The notes: generated by a model from the sequence alone, not told the origin. A stretch of DNA of 64,000 nt from Butyricimonas paravirosa (GCF_032878955.1 NZ_CP043839.1:186001-250000), one strand, 5' to 3'. Shown: positions 40,948 to 50,795, numbered from the stretch's first letter. Numbers and translations: made by a program.

Positions 40948-43458
40948 ATGGAAAACGTCGGAGAAAAAATTATCAAGATCAACATCGAGGAGGAGATGAA
41001 ATCTTCGTACATTGACTATTCAATGTCGGTGATTGTGTCGCGTGCATTACCTGATGTTAGGGACGGTTTGAAACCGGTACAGAGAAGGGTATTATATGGA
41101 ATGAGCGAATTGGGTGTTACGTCTGGTAAACCATTCAAAAAGTCAGCGAGAATTGTCGGAGAGGTACTCGGAAAGTACCACCCTCATGGTGATAGCTCGG
41201 TTTACATGGCGATGGTACGTATGGCTCAAAGTTGGTCTTTACGTTATCCGCTGGTTGACGGACAAGGAAACTTCGGTTCCGTGGATGGAGATAGCCCCGC
41301 GGCAATGCGTTATACTGAGGCTCGTTTGATGAAGGTAACCGAGGACACGTTGGTGGATTTGGATAAGGATACCGTGGACATGATTCCGAACTTCGACGAA
41401 TCATTAAAAGAACCCAGCGTTCTACCCACTAAAATTCCGTTGTTACTCGTGAATGGTGCCTCAGGTATTGCGGTTGGAATGGCTACTAATATGCCTCCCC
41501 ACAATCTGCGTGACACGATCGATGCTATTTGTGCTTATATTGATGACCGGGATATTGAAATAGATGACTTGATCCGGATCATAAAAGCTCCGGATTTCCC
41601 CACGGGAGGAACAATTTACGGGTATGCCGGGGTGAAAGAGGCATATCACACGGGAAGAGGTCGCGTGGTTGTGCGTTCGAAAACATCCGTGGAGACAACT
41701 CCTCATGGCCGGGAAAAACTGATCGTTCACGAAATTCCTTATATGGTCAACAAGGCAGAATTGATTTCTCGCATTGCTGATCTGGTGAACGAGAAAAAAA
41801 TAGATGGTATCTCTAATATCAATGACGAATCCGACCGTAGCGGTATGCGTATCGTTATTGATTTGAAAAAAGATGCTATTGCCAATGTCGTACTGAATAC
41901 ATTATTAAAACATACGGCTCTTCAAACTTCTTTCGGGGTGAACAACATCGCGCTCGTGGGAGGTAGACCCCGTTTGTTGAATTTGAAGGACTTGATCCGG
42001 TTATTCGTGGAACATCGTCATGATGTCATTACACGGCGTACTCAATTTGAATTAAAGCAAGCGGAAGATCGGGCTCACATTCTGGAAGGTTTGATCATTG
42101 CCAGTGATCATATTGACGAAGTAATCCGGATTATCCGGGCATCTAAAACTCCGGAGGAAGCGAAGAATAATTTGATTGAACGTTTCTCCTTGACGGAGGT
42201 ACAAGCTCGTGCTATCGTTGAAATGAGATTACGTCAACTAACAGGTCTGGAGCAAGATAAGCTAAGAGCCGAGTATGACGACATCATGAAATTGATCGAG
42301 CATTTGAAAGAAATTCTAGCTAGTTTAGAATTAAGAATGCAAATTATCAAAGATGAGCTACTTCAGGTGAAAGCTCAATATAACGATGAGCGTAAAACAG
42401 ACATCGTTTATGCCTCTGAAGAATTCAACCCGGAAGATTTTTATGCCGATGAAGAAATGGTAATCACTATTTCTCACATGGGATACATCAAGCGGACTCC
42501 GCTATCCGAATATAAGGTTCAAAATCGCGGGGGAGTAGGTTCGAAAGGATCTGCCACGAGAGATGAAGATTTTCTTGAACACATGATTATGGCCACGATG
42601 CATAACACCATGTTGTTCTTCACTGAAAAAGGAAAATGTTTCTGGCTGAAAGTATGGGAAATCCCGGAAGGAACTAAACAATCCAAGGGTAGAGCTATCC
42701 AGAATTTATTGAATATCGAGCCGGATGATAAGGTGAAGGCTTATATCAACATCCTCAATTTGAAAGATGAAGAGTATATCAATAATAACTATATTGTATT
42801 ATGCTCGAAACAAGGTATTGTGAAAAAAACGACCTTGGAAGCCTACTCTCGTCCGAGAGCGAATGGTGTGAATGCAATTACAATTAAAGACGGGGATCAA
42901 CTGTTGGATGCAAAAATGACCAATGGTAAATGTGACATCATGATAGCGGTCAAATCCGGTAAAGCCATCCGTTTCCCGGAAGAAAAAGTTCGTCCGATGG
43001 GTAGAACTGCATCCGGGGTAAAGGGTATCTCGCTGGATAACGAAGGAGACGAGGTAATCGGTATGATTTGCATTGAATCCGGTAAATCCGACGTGTTGGT
43101 CGTGTCTGAAAATGGATATGGAAAACGTTCCAGTATCGAGGATTATCGTATCACCAATAGAGGTGGTAAGGGTGTTAAGACCATCAACATGACGGAAAAA
43201 ACAGGTAACCTGATCGCCTTGCTTGACGTTACGGATGAAGATAACTTGATGATTATTAACAAGTCAGGATTGACGATAAGACTGGATGTTAGTACCTTGA
43301 GAGTTATGGGACGTAACACGCAGGGAGTGAGATTAATTAATTTGAGAAATGATGATGCTATTGCAGCAGTAGCGAAAGTATCCGCTTCGAAAGAAGAGAA
43401 TCTTCCGGAAGAAGGGCAGGAGGGAACAGAAGTAGCAGATTCGAATGATGAAGAATAA
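40948..43458 (+). CDS. gyrA: DNA gyrase subunit A
   Basis: An 836-residue type IIA topoisomerase subunit that breaks and rejoins DNA in the A2B2 gyrase. The N-terminus has SYIDYSMSVIVSRALPDVRD and the quinolone-determining region HPHGDSSVYMAMVRMAQSWS; the catalytic Tyr is in PAAMRYTEARL. The C-terminal beta-pinwheel includes the GyrA-box-like QNRGGVGSKG that distinguishes gyrase from topoisomerase IV. At the two main resistance positions the residues are Ser83 and Met87 (numbering coincides with E. coli, where 87 is Asp). The C-terminus is acidic. A TPR protein gene follows 43 bp later. Confidence 0.98.
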   Translation: MENVGEKIIKINIEEEMKSSYIDYSMSVIVSRALPDVRDGLKPVQRRVLYGMSELGVTSGKPFKKSARIVGEVLGKYHPHGDSSVYMAMVRMAQSWSLRYPLVDGQGNFGSVDGDSPAAMRYTEARLMKVTEDTLVDLDKDTVDMIPNFDESLKEPSVLPTKIPLLLVNGASGIAVGMATNMPPHNLRDTIDAICAYIDDRDIEIDDLIRIIKAPDFPTGGTIYGYAGVKEAYHTGRGRVVVRSKTSVETTPHGREKLIVHEIPYMVNKAELISRIADLVNEKKIDGISNINDESDRSGMRIVIDLKKDAIANVVLNTLLKHTALQTSFGVNNIALVGGRPRLLNLKDLIRLFVEHRHDVITRRTQFELKQAEDRAHILEGLIIASDHIDEVIRIIRASKTPEEAKNNLIERFSLTEVQARAIVEMRLRQLTGLEQDKLRAEYDDIMKLIEHLKEILASLELRMQIIKDELLQVKAQYNDERKTDIVYASEEFNPEDFYADEEMVITISHMGYIKRTPLSEYKVQNRGGVGSKGSATRDEDFLEHMIMATMHNTMLFFTEKGKCFWLKVWEIPEGTKQSKGRAIQNLLNIEPDDKVKAYINILNLKDEEYINNNYIVLCSKQGIVKKTTLEAYSRPRANGVNAITIKDGDQLLDAKMTNGKCDIMIAVKSGKAIRFPEEKVRPMGRTASGVKGISLDNEGDEVIGMICIESGKSDVLVVSENGYGKRSSIEDYRITNRGGKGVKTINMTEKTGNLIALLDVTDEDNLMIINKSGLTIRLDVSTLRVMGRNTQGVRLINLRNDDAIAAVAKVSASKEENLPEEGQEGTEVADSNDEE

Positions 43459-43501
43459 TTATTTACACATGATATCTAATTGGAACACAAATTTTTAACG
43501 T

Positions 43502-44725
43502 ATGAAAAAACTATCTTTTATCATTGCCCTTCTGCTTTGCGTGAATATATCTTTCGCGCAAAAGGGGAAAGTAACATCGGCTGTTAGCTTTTTCACGCAG
43601 GGAAAGCTGGATAAAGCGAAAGAGCTGATAGATGAAGCTATTGGCCATGAGAATTGCGTAAACTGGGCGAAAGCTTATATGGTTAGAGGACAAATCTATC
43701 AAGCGATCTTCGAAACTCAGGATGAGAATTACAAAAAACTCTCCAAAGATCCGTTAAGTGTAGCTTGGGACTCGTATCAAAAAGTTATCCAACTGGACGA
43801 TAAGAATAAATTCGAGAAAGATTTAAAGACCCAGTATGCTAACTTGGTTATAGACTTTACTAACCAAGGTGTTGTTTGTTACAATCAAGGAATGAAAACA
43901 GATGATACCAAAGATTTTAAAGATGCTGTAAACAATTTTAAACGAGTATTGGAAATCAATGAATCCCCGTTAGGAACACAAAAAGTAGACACGACCGTCA
44001 TCTATAATGCTGGAGTTGCTGCACACAAAGCCGGAGACCTAGATGAAGCAATTAAATTCTATAAGAAATCTCTGGAATTGAATTATGAAGCCGGAAAGAT
44101 TTACGCGATGGTGGCAAATATCCTTCTAGGACAAAGCCGTGCCGCTAATGAGGCCGGAGATTCTGTTACTGGAAAAGCAAAACAGGAAGAAGCTGTTAAT
44201 TTTTTACATGAAGGACACAAATTGTATCCGGATGATAACTATATGCTGGTTGAGTTAATCAACTATTACTTGATGGGTGATACTCCGGCTAAAGCTGAAG
44301 AGTTCCTGGATGCTGCCATTAAACAAGAGCCGAATAAAGCTGAATATTACAGAGCTAAAGGATCTTTATACGAAAAATTAAATCAACCAGAAAAGGCTGA
44401 GGCAATGTATATCAAGACTTTGGAACTGAATCCGAATGATTTCTTCGCACAATATAACTTGGGTAACATTCATTTGAACCGGGTTATTGAAGATCATAAA
44501 GTTGTACAGGATATCGTTGATGCAAAGGAATATAACGCTGCCTTGGATAAGGTTATGGAGAAATATGAGGCTGTAATTCCTTATTTTGAAAAAGCATTGG
44601 AATTAAATCCTAATGACAAGAATACGTTGACTACGTTGAAAGAATTATATTTCCGCTTGAGAACAAAAAATAAAGTTTATCAAGAGAAGTATGACAAGAC
44701 AATGGAGGCTTTGAATAGCTTGTAA
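43502..44725 (+). CDS. Secreted tetratricopeptide-repeat protein
   Basis: A 407-residue periplasmic protein with a signal peptide (MKKLSFIIALLLCVNISFAQ). The body is a helical TPR solenoid: TQGKLDKAKELIDEAI, YNAGVAAHKAGDLDEAIKFY, KAEYYRAKGSLYEKLNQPEK, and a strong final repeat ending in YFEKALELNPNDKNTL. TPR proteins scaffold protein complexes; no enzyme domain is present. It is 43 bp after gyrA on the same strand and may be partly cotranscribed. A strong terminator follows. Confidence 0.9.
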   Translation: MKKLSFIIALLLCVNISFAQKGKVTSAVSFFTQGKLDKAKELIDEAIGHENCVNWAKAYMVRGQIYQAIFETQDENYKKLSKDPLSVAWDSYQKVIQLDDKNKFEKDLKTQYANLVIDFTNQGVVCYNQGMKTDDTKDFKDAVNNFKRVLEINESPLGTQKVDTTVIYNAGVAAHKAGDLDEAIKFYKKSLELNYEAGKIYAMVANILLGQSRAANEAGDSVTGKAKQEEAVNFLHEGHKLYPDDNYMLVELINYYLMGDTPAKAEEFLDAAIKQEPNKAEYYRAKGSLYEKLNQPEKAEAMYIKTLELNPNDFFAQYNLGNIHLNRVIEDHKVVQDIVDAKEYNAALDKVMEKYEAVIPYFEKALELNPNDKNTLTTLKELYFRLRTKNKVYQEKYDKTMEALNSL

Positions 44726-44732
44726 ATATCAC

Positions 44733-44770
44733 AAGAAGAAGGAGATATATAACACTCCTTCTTCTTTTTT
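44733..44770 (+). terminator. Intrinsic terminator of the gyrA-TPR unit
   Basis: A perfect 12-bp stem (AAGAAGAAGGAG paired with CTCCTTCTTCTT) with a 10-nt loop, followed by a T-tract, just after the TPR stop. Confidence 0.92.
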
Positions 44771-44839
44771 ATATGCAATAGTTTACATAACGTTAATTAT
44801 GAGACAAATATTATAATAGAAGAAAAGAGTACTTTTTCT

Positions 44840-44870
44840 TTTCATGATCCTCTAAAAGTTACTATATTTG
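44840..44870 (+). promoter_or_regulatory. Promoter of the SDR-mltG gene run
   Basis: TTTC (one mismatch to TTTG) at 44840-44843, a 19-bp spacer, then TATATTTG (exact) at 44863-44870. It lies 43 nt before the SDR ATG. Confidence 0.55.
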
Positions 44871-44913
44871 TAAGTTACAAAATAAATATTTCATTCATCT
44901 AAGAAAATTATTC

Positions 44914-45723
44914 ATGCAAAATAAAGTTGTAATTATTACAGGAGCTTCTTCTGGCATAGGTAAAGCGCTTGTTTATGAATTTGCAAAACGTGGAGCAAAA
45001 ATTGCCATGGGAGCTCGGAATTTGGATGAATTACAGAAAATCGAGACAGATTTAAAATCTCGGGGTATTGATGCCCTTTCCGTTCAAACGGATGTTACTC
45101 GGGAGTTGGATTGTAAAAATCTGGTTGAGAAAACAGTTGAACGATTTGGTAAAATTGATGTTCTTGTAAACAATGCCGGAATATCCATGCGTGCGCTATT
45201 TGAAGATTTGGAACTGGATGTCATCCGGCGTTTAATGGATGTGAATTTTTGGGGAACGGTTTATTGTACCAAATTTGCTCTACCTTATATATTAAAAACA
45301 AAAGGTAGTTTAGTCGGAATTATCTCTGTTGCCGGTTTCTTGGGACTACCCGGAAGAACCGGATATTCTGCTAGTAAATTTGCCGTGCGCGGATTCTTGA
45401 ATACATTGCGAGTTGAGAATTTAAAGAAAGGATTGCATGTTCTTGTTGCCGCTCCGGGATTCACGGCGTCTAACATACGAAAAACAGCTTTAGTAGCAGA
45501 CGGACATCAACAAGGCGATAGCCCGCGGGCAGAAAATAAAATGATGAGTGCAGAAAGATGCGCTCAAATAATTGTAAATGGTGTTGTGAAACGCAAACGG
45601 GAAATTGTGATGACACTGGTTGAAGGAAAAATATCCGTGTTTTTAAGCAAGTGGTTCCCTAGCCTGTTGGATAAACTTGCTTACAGCCACATGGCTAAAG
45701 AACCTGATTCACCGTTTAAATAA
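44914..45723 (+). CDS. Short-chain dehydrogenase/reductase (SDR) family oxidoreductase
   Basis: A 269-residue NAD(P)-dependent Rossmann-fold enzyme. It has the glycine-rich TGASSGIGKALVYEF, the NNAGIS motif and the catalytic Ser and Y-xxx-K in IISVAGFLGLPGRTGYSASK. The C-terminal region (MTLVEGKISVFLSKWFPSLLD) suggests a peripheral membrane interaction, as in the DltE/YqjQ group. The substrate is not predictable. The 3' end is 13 bp before the DUF3078 gene, and the run of five genes to mltG is closely spaced. Confidence 0.92.
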   Translation: MQNKVVIITGASSGIGKALVYEFAKRGAKIAMGARNLDELQKIETDLKSRGIDALSVQTDVTRELDCKNLVEKTVERFGKIDVLVNNAGISMRALFEDLELDVIRRLMDVNFWGTVYCTKFALPYILKTKGSLVGIISVAGFLGLPGRTGYSASKFAVRGFLNTLRVENLKKGLHVLVAAPGFTASNIRKTALVADGHQQGDSPRAENKMMSAERCAQIIVNGVVKRKREIVMTLVEGKISVFLSKWFPSLLDKLAYSHMAKEPDSPFK

Positions 45724-45736
45724 CGAAAAAAAGCAC

Positions 45737-47338
45737 ATGAGGAATCTTGTACTTATTACTTTTATATTTCTATTATCTATAAATTCCCTTTTTGCCCAAA
45801 AGAGAGAACATATACGTGTTGTGCCTAAATTGTCACATTCTTACGTGTTACCATTGAAACATAACAAGAGAGATTCTCTTTATCATACACGGCCTCAACT
45901 CAAGTATATTTATTTACGCCATAAAAATCAACATATTGATGATCCGCTTGTTCGTTATGCATTGGATAACTTGAAGAAAGAAAGAATGAAATATTATGAG
46001 TTATACAAGGCCATCAACACGTTAAGTGATTACGCTGAAAACGAACATATTAAATATATGCTCAATTACGTGAGAAACTACTTTGAAACGGTACAGGCAA
46101 AAGAAGAGGCGATTCGTCAAATTGAAGATCGTATTAAAAGAGACAGTGTCGATTTTTATAAAGAACACCCGGAAGATTCCGTACAATACGATAAACTGTT
46201 GAACCAGAACTTGAAAGCCTTACTCTCTTTTATGGATCAGGACGTGAATTATCAATGGTTGAAGGAGAAAAGTCGTGATTCCGTACAAATCACCTTACTA
46301 TCAGCCTCTAATCGTCCTAAAAACTTGTGGCTTAATACCGGTAAAACACAATATTATCGTTTTATGGCAGAGAATTTTATTGGTGACACCATAGGAACCT
46401 GGGTGAAGGTAATGCCGCGAGGAAATCAACTGAAATTCTTCCTGGATGAAAATGTTTATCAATATCAGAAATATTCAGAGCCTAAAGAAATTGTTGAGGA
46501 ATGTCTTCTGGAAGCCCCTGACTCAATGTATTTTGTACTATCGGAAATGAAAATTGGAAAAATAACCAAAAGGCGCTGGATGTACTATTCTGACGTAACC
46601 TTCTCTTTCGGACAAGGTTTTATCAGTAGTAACTGGGCCAGTGGCGGTGAAAACTCTCTGTCAATTCTCTCCGATATAAAGTATTTTGCAACATATAAAA
46701 AGAATAACACAACGTGGGAAAACTCGATCCGTTATCGTCTGGGAGCCTTAAAAAGCGGTAGCGAAGATTTGAGTAAAAATGAAGATAAGTTGGAGCTCCA
46801 ATCGAAACTGGGAATAAAGGCTTTTAAACATTGGAATTACGCCACACAGTTCGATATGAATACAGTGTTGTTCAAGACAAAGAATAATCCCGATAAAGAG
46901 GTTATTGCAGCCTTTTTGACTCCGGGAAATTTTACCTTATCTCTAGGTTTGGACTATAAACCCAAAAATAACATTTCTTTATACCTGTCCCCTATCGCCG
47001 GACAATGGGTATATATGCGTGATACAAACCTCGTTGCTCCCAGCCGTTACGGTTTAGAAATAGGGAAAAAATTTAAAAGTGATGCGGGTGCTAAAATTGA
47101 ATTGAAAAACCAGCATGAACTTTTCAAGTTCTTGAAAATAGACAATCATCTGATTATATTTTCCAGTTATTATGAACAACCGGAAAAATTGACATTAGAC
47201 TGGCGGTTAACGCTGAACTTTAAAATCAATTATTTCATGCAGACTTCCGTCTATGCTAATGCTGTTTATAACCAGAATGATTCGAAAAAGATACAATTGA
47301 AACAAACATTAAACTTAGGAGTATATTTTAGATTTTAA
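45737..47338 (+). CDS. DUF3078 outer-membrane beta-barrel protein
   Basis: A 533-residue exported protein starting at ATG 45737 (MRNLVLITFIFLLSINSLFA, signal peptide ending at AQK). The frame upstream to 45677 overlaps the SDR gene and is rejected. A helical, charged region (about 25-190) precedes a barrel-like half with alternating strands: FSFGQGFISSNWASGGENSL is the DUF3078 signature, and the protein ends in a Phe (LNLGVYFRF), as outer membrane barrels do. Function is unknown. The following gene begins 5 bp later. Confidence 0.87.
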   Translation: MRNLVLITFIFLLSINSLFAQKREHIRVVPKLSHSYVLPLKHNKRDSLYHTRPQLKYIYLRHKNQHIDDPLVRYALDNLKKERMKYYELYKAINTLSDYAENEHIKYMLNYVRNYFETVQAKEEAIRQIEDRIKRDSVDFYKEHPEDSVQYDKLLNQNLKALLSFMDQDVNYQWLKEKSRDSVQITLLSASNRPKNLWLNTGKTQYYRFMAENFIGDTIGTWVKVMPRGNQLKFFLDENVYQYQKYSEPKEIVEECLLEAPDSMYFVLSEMKIGKITKRRWMYYSDVTFSFGQGFISSNWASGGENSLSILSDIKYFATYKKNNTTWENSIRYRLGALKSGSEDLSKNEDKLELQSKLGIKAFKHWNYATQFDMNTVLFKTKNNPDKEVIAAFLTPGNFTLSLGLDYKPKNNISLYLSPIAGQWVYMRDTNLVAPSRYGLEIGKKFKSDAGAKIELKNQHELFKFLKIDNHLIIFSSYYEQPEKLTLDWRLTLNFKINYFMQTSVYANAVYNQNDSKKIQLKQTLNLGVYFRF

Positions 47339-47343
47339 AGCAT

Positions 47344-48390
47344 ATGATGAATTTTGAATCCTGTGAGATCAATAATATCGTGATCCATGACATCGGCAAT
47401 AAATACGAGGATGGAAAATTACGTCTCTCCGAATCTTGCTTTTTACCGGATGATATGGATGTTCACAACCTACTTAAAAGCTATTTTCTTGCACCTTTTA
47501 AGAAGGACGCCTATTACCGGTTTGCACCTATTGAAGATAATTTATATCACAATCTGGTGTACAATGCGGTTAATTCTATTTTCGAGGATAACACGAATTT
47601 TTACGAGGCTTCGTTGAATATCGCTCAACATTTATTCGACCAGTCAAACCATCCAAACATAAAAGCCGGAGAGTTATACATGGTCCATTTCAAGAATTGC
47701 GTGCTGGAAGAAGGCCCTTGTGATGCCATCGGTATTTTTAAATCAGAAACGAAAGATACTTTCTTGAAAATTATCATGAATGATAATAGCTATCAACTGG
47801 AAAGTGAATCGGGTATTAATATCAAAAAATTAGATAAAGCTTGCTTGGTCTTCAATGTCGAGAGTGAAAACGGTTACCGGGTAAGTATTTTGGACAAGAC
47901 AAACTCCACGGAGGCTGTTTACTGGACGACCGATTTCTTGGGATTGGAACAATGCGAAGATAACTATTTCCAGACATCCAATTACTTGAAACTCTGCAAA
48001 GATTTTGTTCAAGAGGTTTATAATCAGGAAAATGACATTCCCAAAGCAGACCAAATCGATATGCTTAACCGTTCGATTGATTATTTCAAAAAAGCGGATA
48101 CTTTCAATGAAAACTTGTTCAAAGAAGAAGTTGTTTCCGATCCGCAGATTATCGATGCTTTTGAGAATTTCAAAAACTATTATGAAGAAAAGAACGAACT
48201 CGCGTTAAAAGACCAGTTTGATGTATCAAATAGTGCGGTAAAAGACGAAAAAAGATACTTTAAACACGTGTTGAAATTGGACAAGAACTTTCACGTTTAT
48301 ATTCACGGACAAAAAAAATACATCGAGAAAGGGTATGACTCGGACCGGGATATGAATTATTACAAGCTGTATTTTAGAGAAGAAAACTAA
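47344..48390 (+). CDS. Nucleoid-associated protein, NdpA/YejK-like
   Basis: A 348-residue cytosolic protein with the features of the 37-kDa nucleoid-associated family: INNIVIHDIGNKYEDGKLRL at the start, SIFEDNTNFYEASLNIAQHL in the middle, GELYMVHFKNCVLEEGPCDA, and a C-terminal KRYFKHVLKLDKNFHVYIHG. In E. coli YejK binds the nucleoid and interacts with topoisomerase IV. Whether the Bacteroidota form does the same is not established. Part of the run SDR-DUF3078-NdpA-mltG. Confidence 0.86.
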   Translation: MMNFESCEINNIVIHDIGNKYEDGKLRLSESCFLPDDMDVHNLLKSYFLAPFKKDAYYRFAPIEDNLYHNLVYNAVNSIFEDNTNFYEASLNIAQHLFDQSNHPNIKAGELYMVHFKNCVLEEGPCDAIGIFKSETKDTFLKIIMNDNSYQLESESGINIKKLDKACLVFNVESENGYRVSILDKTNSTEAVYWTTDFLGLEQCEDNYFQTSNYLKLCKDFVQEVYNQENDIPKADQIDMLNRSIDYFKKADTFNENLFKEEVVSDPQIIDAFENFKNYYEEKNELALKDQFDVSNSAVKDEKRYFKHVLKLDKNFHVYIHGQKKYIEKGYDSDRDMNYYKLYFREEN

Positions 48391-48402
48391 CACTTCCTGC
48401 CT

Positions 48403-49437
48403 ATGAATAAAAAAATCAGGAGATTTGTTATCATATTAGGAGTACTGGCAATAATCTTTCTCGCTTGTGTGGGATTGGGATATTATTATATTTTAGCTCC
48501 AAACACGAGTGTCAAAGATGACGGTATTGTTTACTTGCGCGATAGTAGCACTATATCACAAGTGATTGATACCTTGCGACGGCACGGGTACATCGAAAAT
48601 GCACACACCCCCAGCGTGGTTGCCAGACTCAAACGTTTTTCTTCACCCGTGAAACCCGGAAGGTATAAAATTCAGGATGGGATGAATAATAACGAGTTGA
48701 TCAATATGTTCCGTTCCGGTAATCAATACCCGGTTTACTTCACGTTTAATAATATGCGAACGCTGGCTGAATTTGCCGAGGAAGCTCATGAAGAATTAGG
48801 TACTTCCAAAGAAGAATTGCTAACGCTGCTGAAAGATTCTGATGTGCTTGCCGATTTAGGATTTGATTCTACCACGATCATGGCCATGTTTATCCCGAAT
48901 ACCTATCAGATCTATTGGAATACCCCGGCTCTTGATTTGTTGAAACGAATGAAAAGAGAATACCATCGTTTCTGGAATGAAGACCGAATGGCAAAAGCAT
49001 CTGCAATTGGGCTTTCCCCGGAAGAAGTGATCACGTTAGCCTCTATCATCGAAGAAGAGACCGTGAAACCGGAAGAATACCCAGTCATCGCCGGCGTTTA
49101 CATCAATCGGTTGAACCGGGGAATTAAATTGGATGCTTGCCCGACACTGAAATTCGTGTTGGGAGATTTCACGATAAGCCGTATATTGGATCGTTACTTG
49201 AAGATCGATTCCCCTTATAATACGTATATGTACGCCGGACTTCCCCCGGGACCGATCCGGATGGCTTCCATCAAGGTCATTGATAGCGTGTTGAATTATC
49301 AAAAACATGATTATCTGTATTTCTGCGCTAAAAGTGACTTTTCCGGGTATCATAATTTTTCGAAAACACTTCGGCAGCATAATATTTATGCCCGGGAGTA
49401 CCATCAAGAATTGAATAAACGGAAAATCTGGAGGTAA
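48403..49437 (+). CDS. mltG: Endolytic murein transglycosylase
   Basis: A 344-residue inner-membrane protein with one N-terminal transmembrane helix (FVIILGVLAIIFLACVGLGY) and a periplasmic LysM-like plus YceG/MltG catalytic domain. MltG cuts nascent glycan strands to end their elongation. The predicted catalytic Glu is E217 in TLASIIEEET, followed by GVYINRLNRGIKLDACPTLK and the conserved SPYNTYMYAGLPPGPI and SDFSGYHNFSKT. It is the last gene of the run and overlaps nothing. About 100 bp of AT-rich DNA with a repeated ATCTAAAAT unit follows. Confidence 0.95.
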   Translation: MNKKIRRFVIILGVLAIIFLACVGLGYYYILAPNTSVKDDGIVYLRDSSTISQVIDTLRRHGYIENAHTPSVVARLKRFSSPVKPGRYKIQDGMNNNELINMFRSGNQYPVYFTFNNMRTLAEFAEEAHEELGTSKEELLTLLKDSDVLADLGFDSTTIMAMFIPNTYQIYWNTPALDLLKRMKREYHRFWNEDRMAKASAIGLSPEEVITLASIIEEETVKPEEYPVIAGVYINRLNRGIKLDACPTLKFVLGDFTISRILDRYLKIDSPYNTYMYAGLPPGPIRMASIKVIDSVLNYQKHDYLYFCAKSDFSGYHNFSKTLRQHNIYAREYHQELNKRKIWR

Positions 49438-49572
49438 ATGAAAGATTCTGAGATTGCTGATATTGAGACCAAGTGATTGAAAACAAGCGTTAGATCATGG
49501 GTGTGAATCACTTAATCTATAATCGCTAAATCACGAAATTAATAGGATCTAAAATCTAAAATGGTAAATTTC

Positions 49573-49603
49573 TTTGTAAATCCGAAGGAAAGTAGTAACT
49601 TTG
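49573..49603 (+). promoter_or_regulatory. Promoter of the rpsF-rpsR-rplI operon
   Basis: TTTG at 49573-49576, exactly 19 bp, then TAACTTTG at 49596-49603. Both boxes match the consensus with ideal spacing. It is one of the three best promoters in the window. Confidence 0.85.
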
Positions 49604-49654
49604 CGGGCGATAAATAAATTTATATTACATTAATGTATTAATAAACAATCAGTT

Positions 49655-50005
49655 ATGTTGAATCATTACGAAACCGTTTTCATCACAACTCCCGTTTTAT
49701 CTGAAATACAGGTAAAGGAAGCGGTAGAAAAATTCAAGGCTGTTATTACCGAAAATGGCGGTAATATCGAGCACGAGGAGGCTTGGGGTCTACGCAAGCT
49801 GGCTTATCCAATCCAAAAGAAAACGACAGGTTTTTATCACTTAATCCAATTCGAAGGAGAAGGTACTCTAGTTGACAAACTGGAAACTTCTTACAGACGT
49901 GACGAAAAAGTGATTCGTTTCTTGACGTTCAGATTAGACAAGTATGCTTACGAGTATGCATTGAAAAGAAGAGCTAAAAATCAAGTAAAACAAGAGGAGA
50001 AATAA
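49655..50005 (+). CDS. rpsF: 30S ribosomal protein S6
   Basis: A 116-residue protein of the 30S platform that binds next to S18. The sequence LNHYETVFITTPVLSEIQVK, EEAWGLRKLAYPIQKKTTGF and VIRFLTFRLDKYAYEYALKR follow the family throughout. It begins the three-gene operon rpsF-rpsR-rplI, with rpsR 3 bp downstream. No ssb gene lies between rpsF and rpsR, unlike in many Proteobacteria and Firmicutes. The leader is about 45 nt; no S6:S18 binding motif was recognised in it. Confidence 0.98.
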   Translation: MLNHYETVFITTPVLSEIQVKEAVEKFKAVITENGGNIEHEEAWGLRKLAYPIQKKTTGFYHLIQFEGEGTLVDKLETSYRRDEKVIRFLTFRLDKYAYEYALKRRAKNQVKQEEK

Positions 50006-50008
50006 GCC

Positions 50009-50278
50009 ATGGCACAGAACGAAAGCGAAATTAGATATTTAACCCCCCCAACGGTTGAAATCAAAAAGAAAAAGTACTGTCGATTCAAAAAAGCAAAAAT
50101 CAAATTCATCGACTACAAGGATCCGGAATTTTTAAAGAAATTCTTGAATGAACAAGGAAAGATTCTTCCTAGAAGAATTACCGGGACTTCTGTAAAGTAC
50201 CAAAAGAAAGTAGCAACCGCTGTGAAGAGAGCAAGACATCTTGCTTTGTTGCCCTACTTAACCGACTTGATGAAATAA
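50009..50278 (+). CDS. rpsR: 30S ribosomal protein S18
   Basis: An 89-residue basic protein of the 30S platform. KKKYCRFKKAKIKFIDYKDP, ILPRRITGTSVKYQKKVATA and VKRARHLALLPYLTDLMK are the typical S18 core. The single Cys in KKYCRF is the remnant of a zinc-binding form or the normal single-Cys version. The gene starts 3 bp after rpsF. Confidence 0.98.
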   Translation: MAQNESEIRYLTPPTVEIKKKKYCRFKKAKIKFIDYKDPEFLKKFLNEQGKILPRRITGTSVKYQKKVATAVKRARHLALLPYLTDLMK

Positions 50279-50299
50279 TTTTAAGGAAGGAGGACACAA

Positions 50300-50740
50300 A
50301 TGGAGATAATATTATTGACAGATATAGCAAACTTAGGACATAAGGATGACATCGTTGATGTAAAACAAGGTTACGGACGTAACTACCTTATCCCTCAAGG
50401 TTACGCTATTTTAGCAACACCTTCAGCAAGAAAAGTTGTTGCAGAAAATTTAAGACAAAGAGCTCACAAAGAAGCTAAACTGAAAGCAGAGGCAGAAGAA
50501 ATAGCAGCACAATTAGCTGAGGTTAAACTTACTATCGGAGCTAAAACCAGCTCTACCGGTAAGATCTTCGGTTCTGTTAACAGCATCATGATTTCTGAAA
50601 GTTTGAAGGAGAAAGGTTTCGACATCGACCGGAAGAAGATCGTGCTGAAAGATGTAAAAGAGATTGGAACTTACACCGCTCTTATCAAACTTCACAGAGA
50701 AGTGAAAGTTGATGTTGAGTTCGAAGTAGTTTCCGAATAA
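50300..50740 (+). CDS. rplI: 50S ribosomal protein L9
   Basis: A 146-residue protein with a globular N-terminal domain (MEIILLTDIANLGHKDDIVD, VKQGYGRNYLIPQGYAILAT), a connecting helix (AHKEAKLKAEAEEIAAQLAE) and a C-terminal rRNA-binding domain. It binds 23S rRNA at the base of L1 and limits frameshifting. It is preceded by GGAAGGAGGA 8-17 nt before the ATG, one of the few Shine-Dalgarno-like stretches in the window. The operon ends at a terminator 56 nt later. Confidence 0.98.
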   Translation: MEIILLTDIANLGHKDDIVDVKQGYGRNYLIPQGYAILATPSARKVVAENLRQRAHKEAKLKAEAEEIAAQLAEVKLTIGAKTSSTGKIFGSVNSIMISESLKEKGFDIDRKKIVLKDVKEIGTYTALIKLHREVKVDVEFEVVSE

Positions 50741-50795
50741 TTAAAACGAGTCATTAACAAGACTTAAACGTATTTCCAAACATATTCCAAACGCT

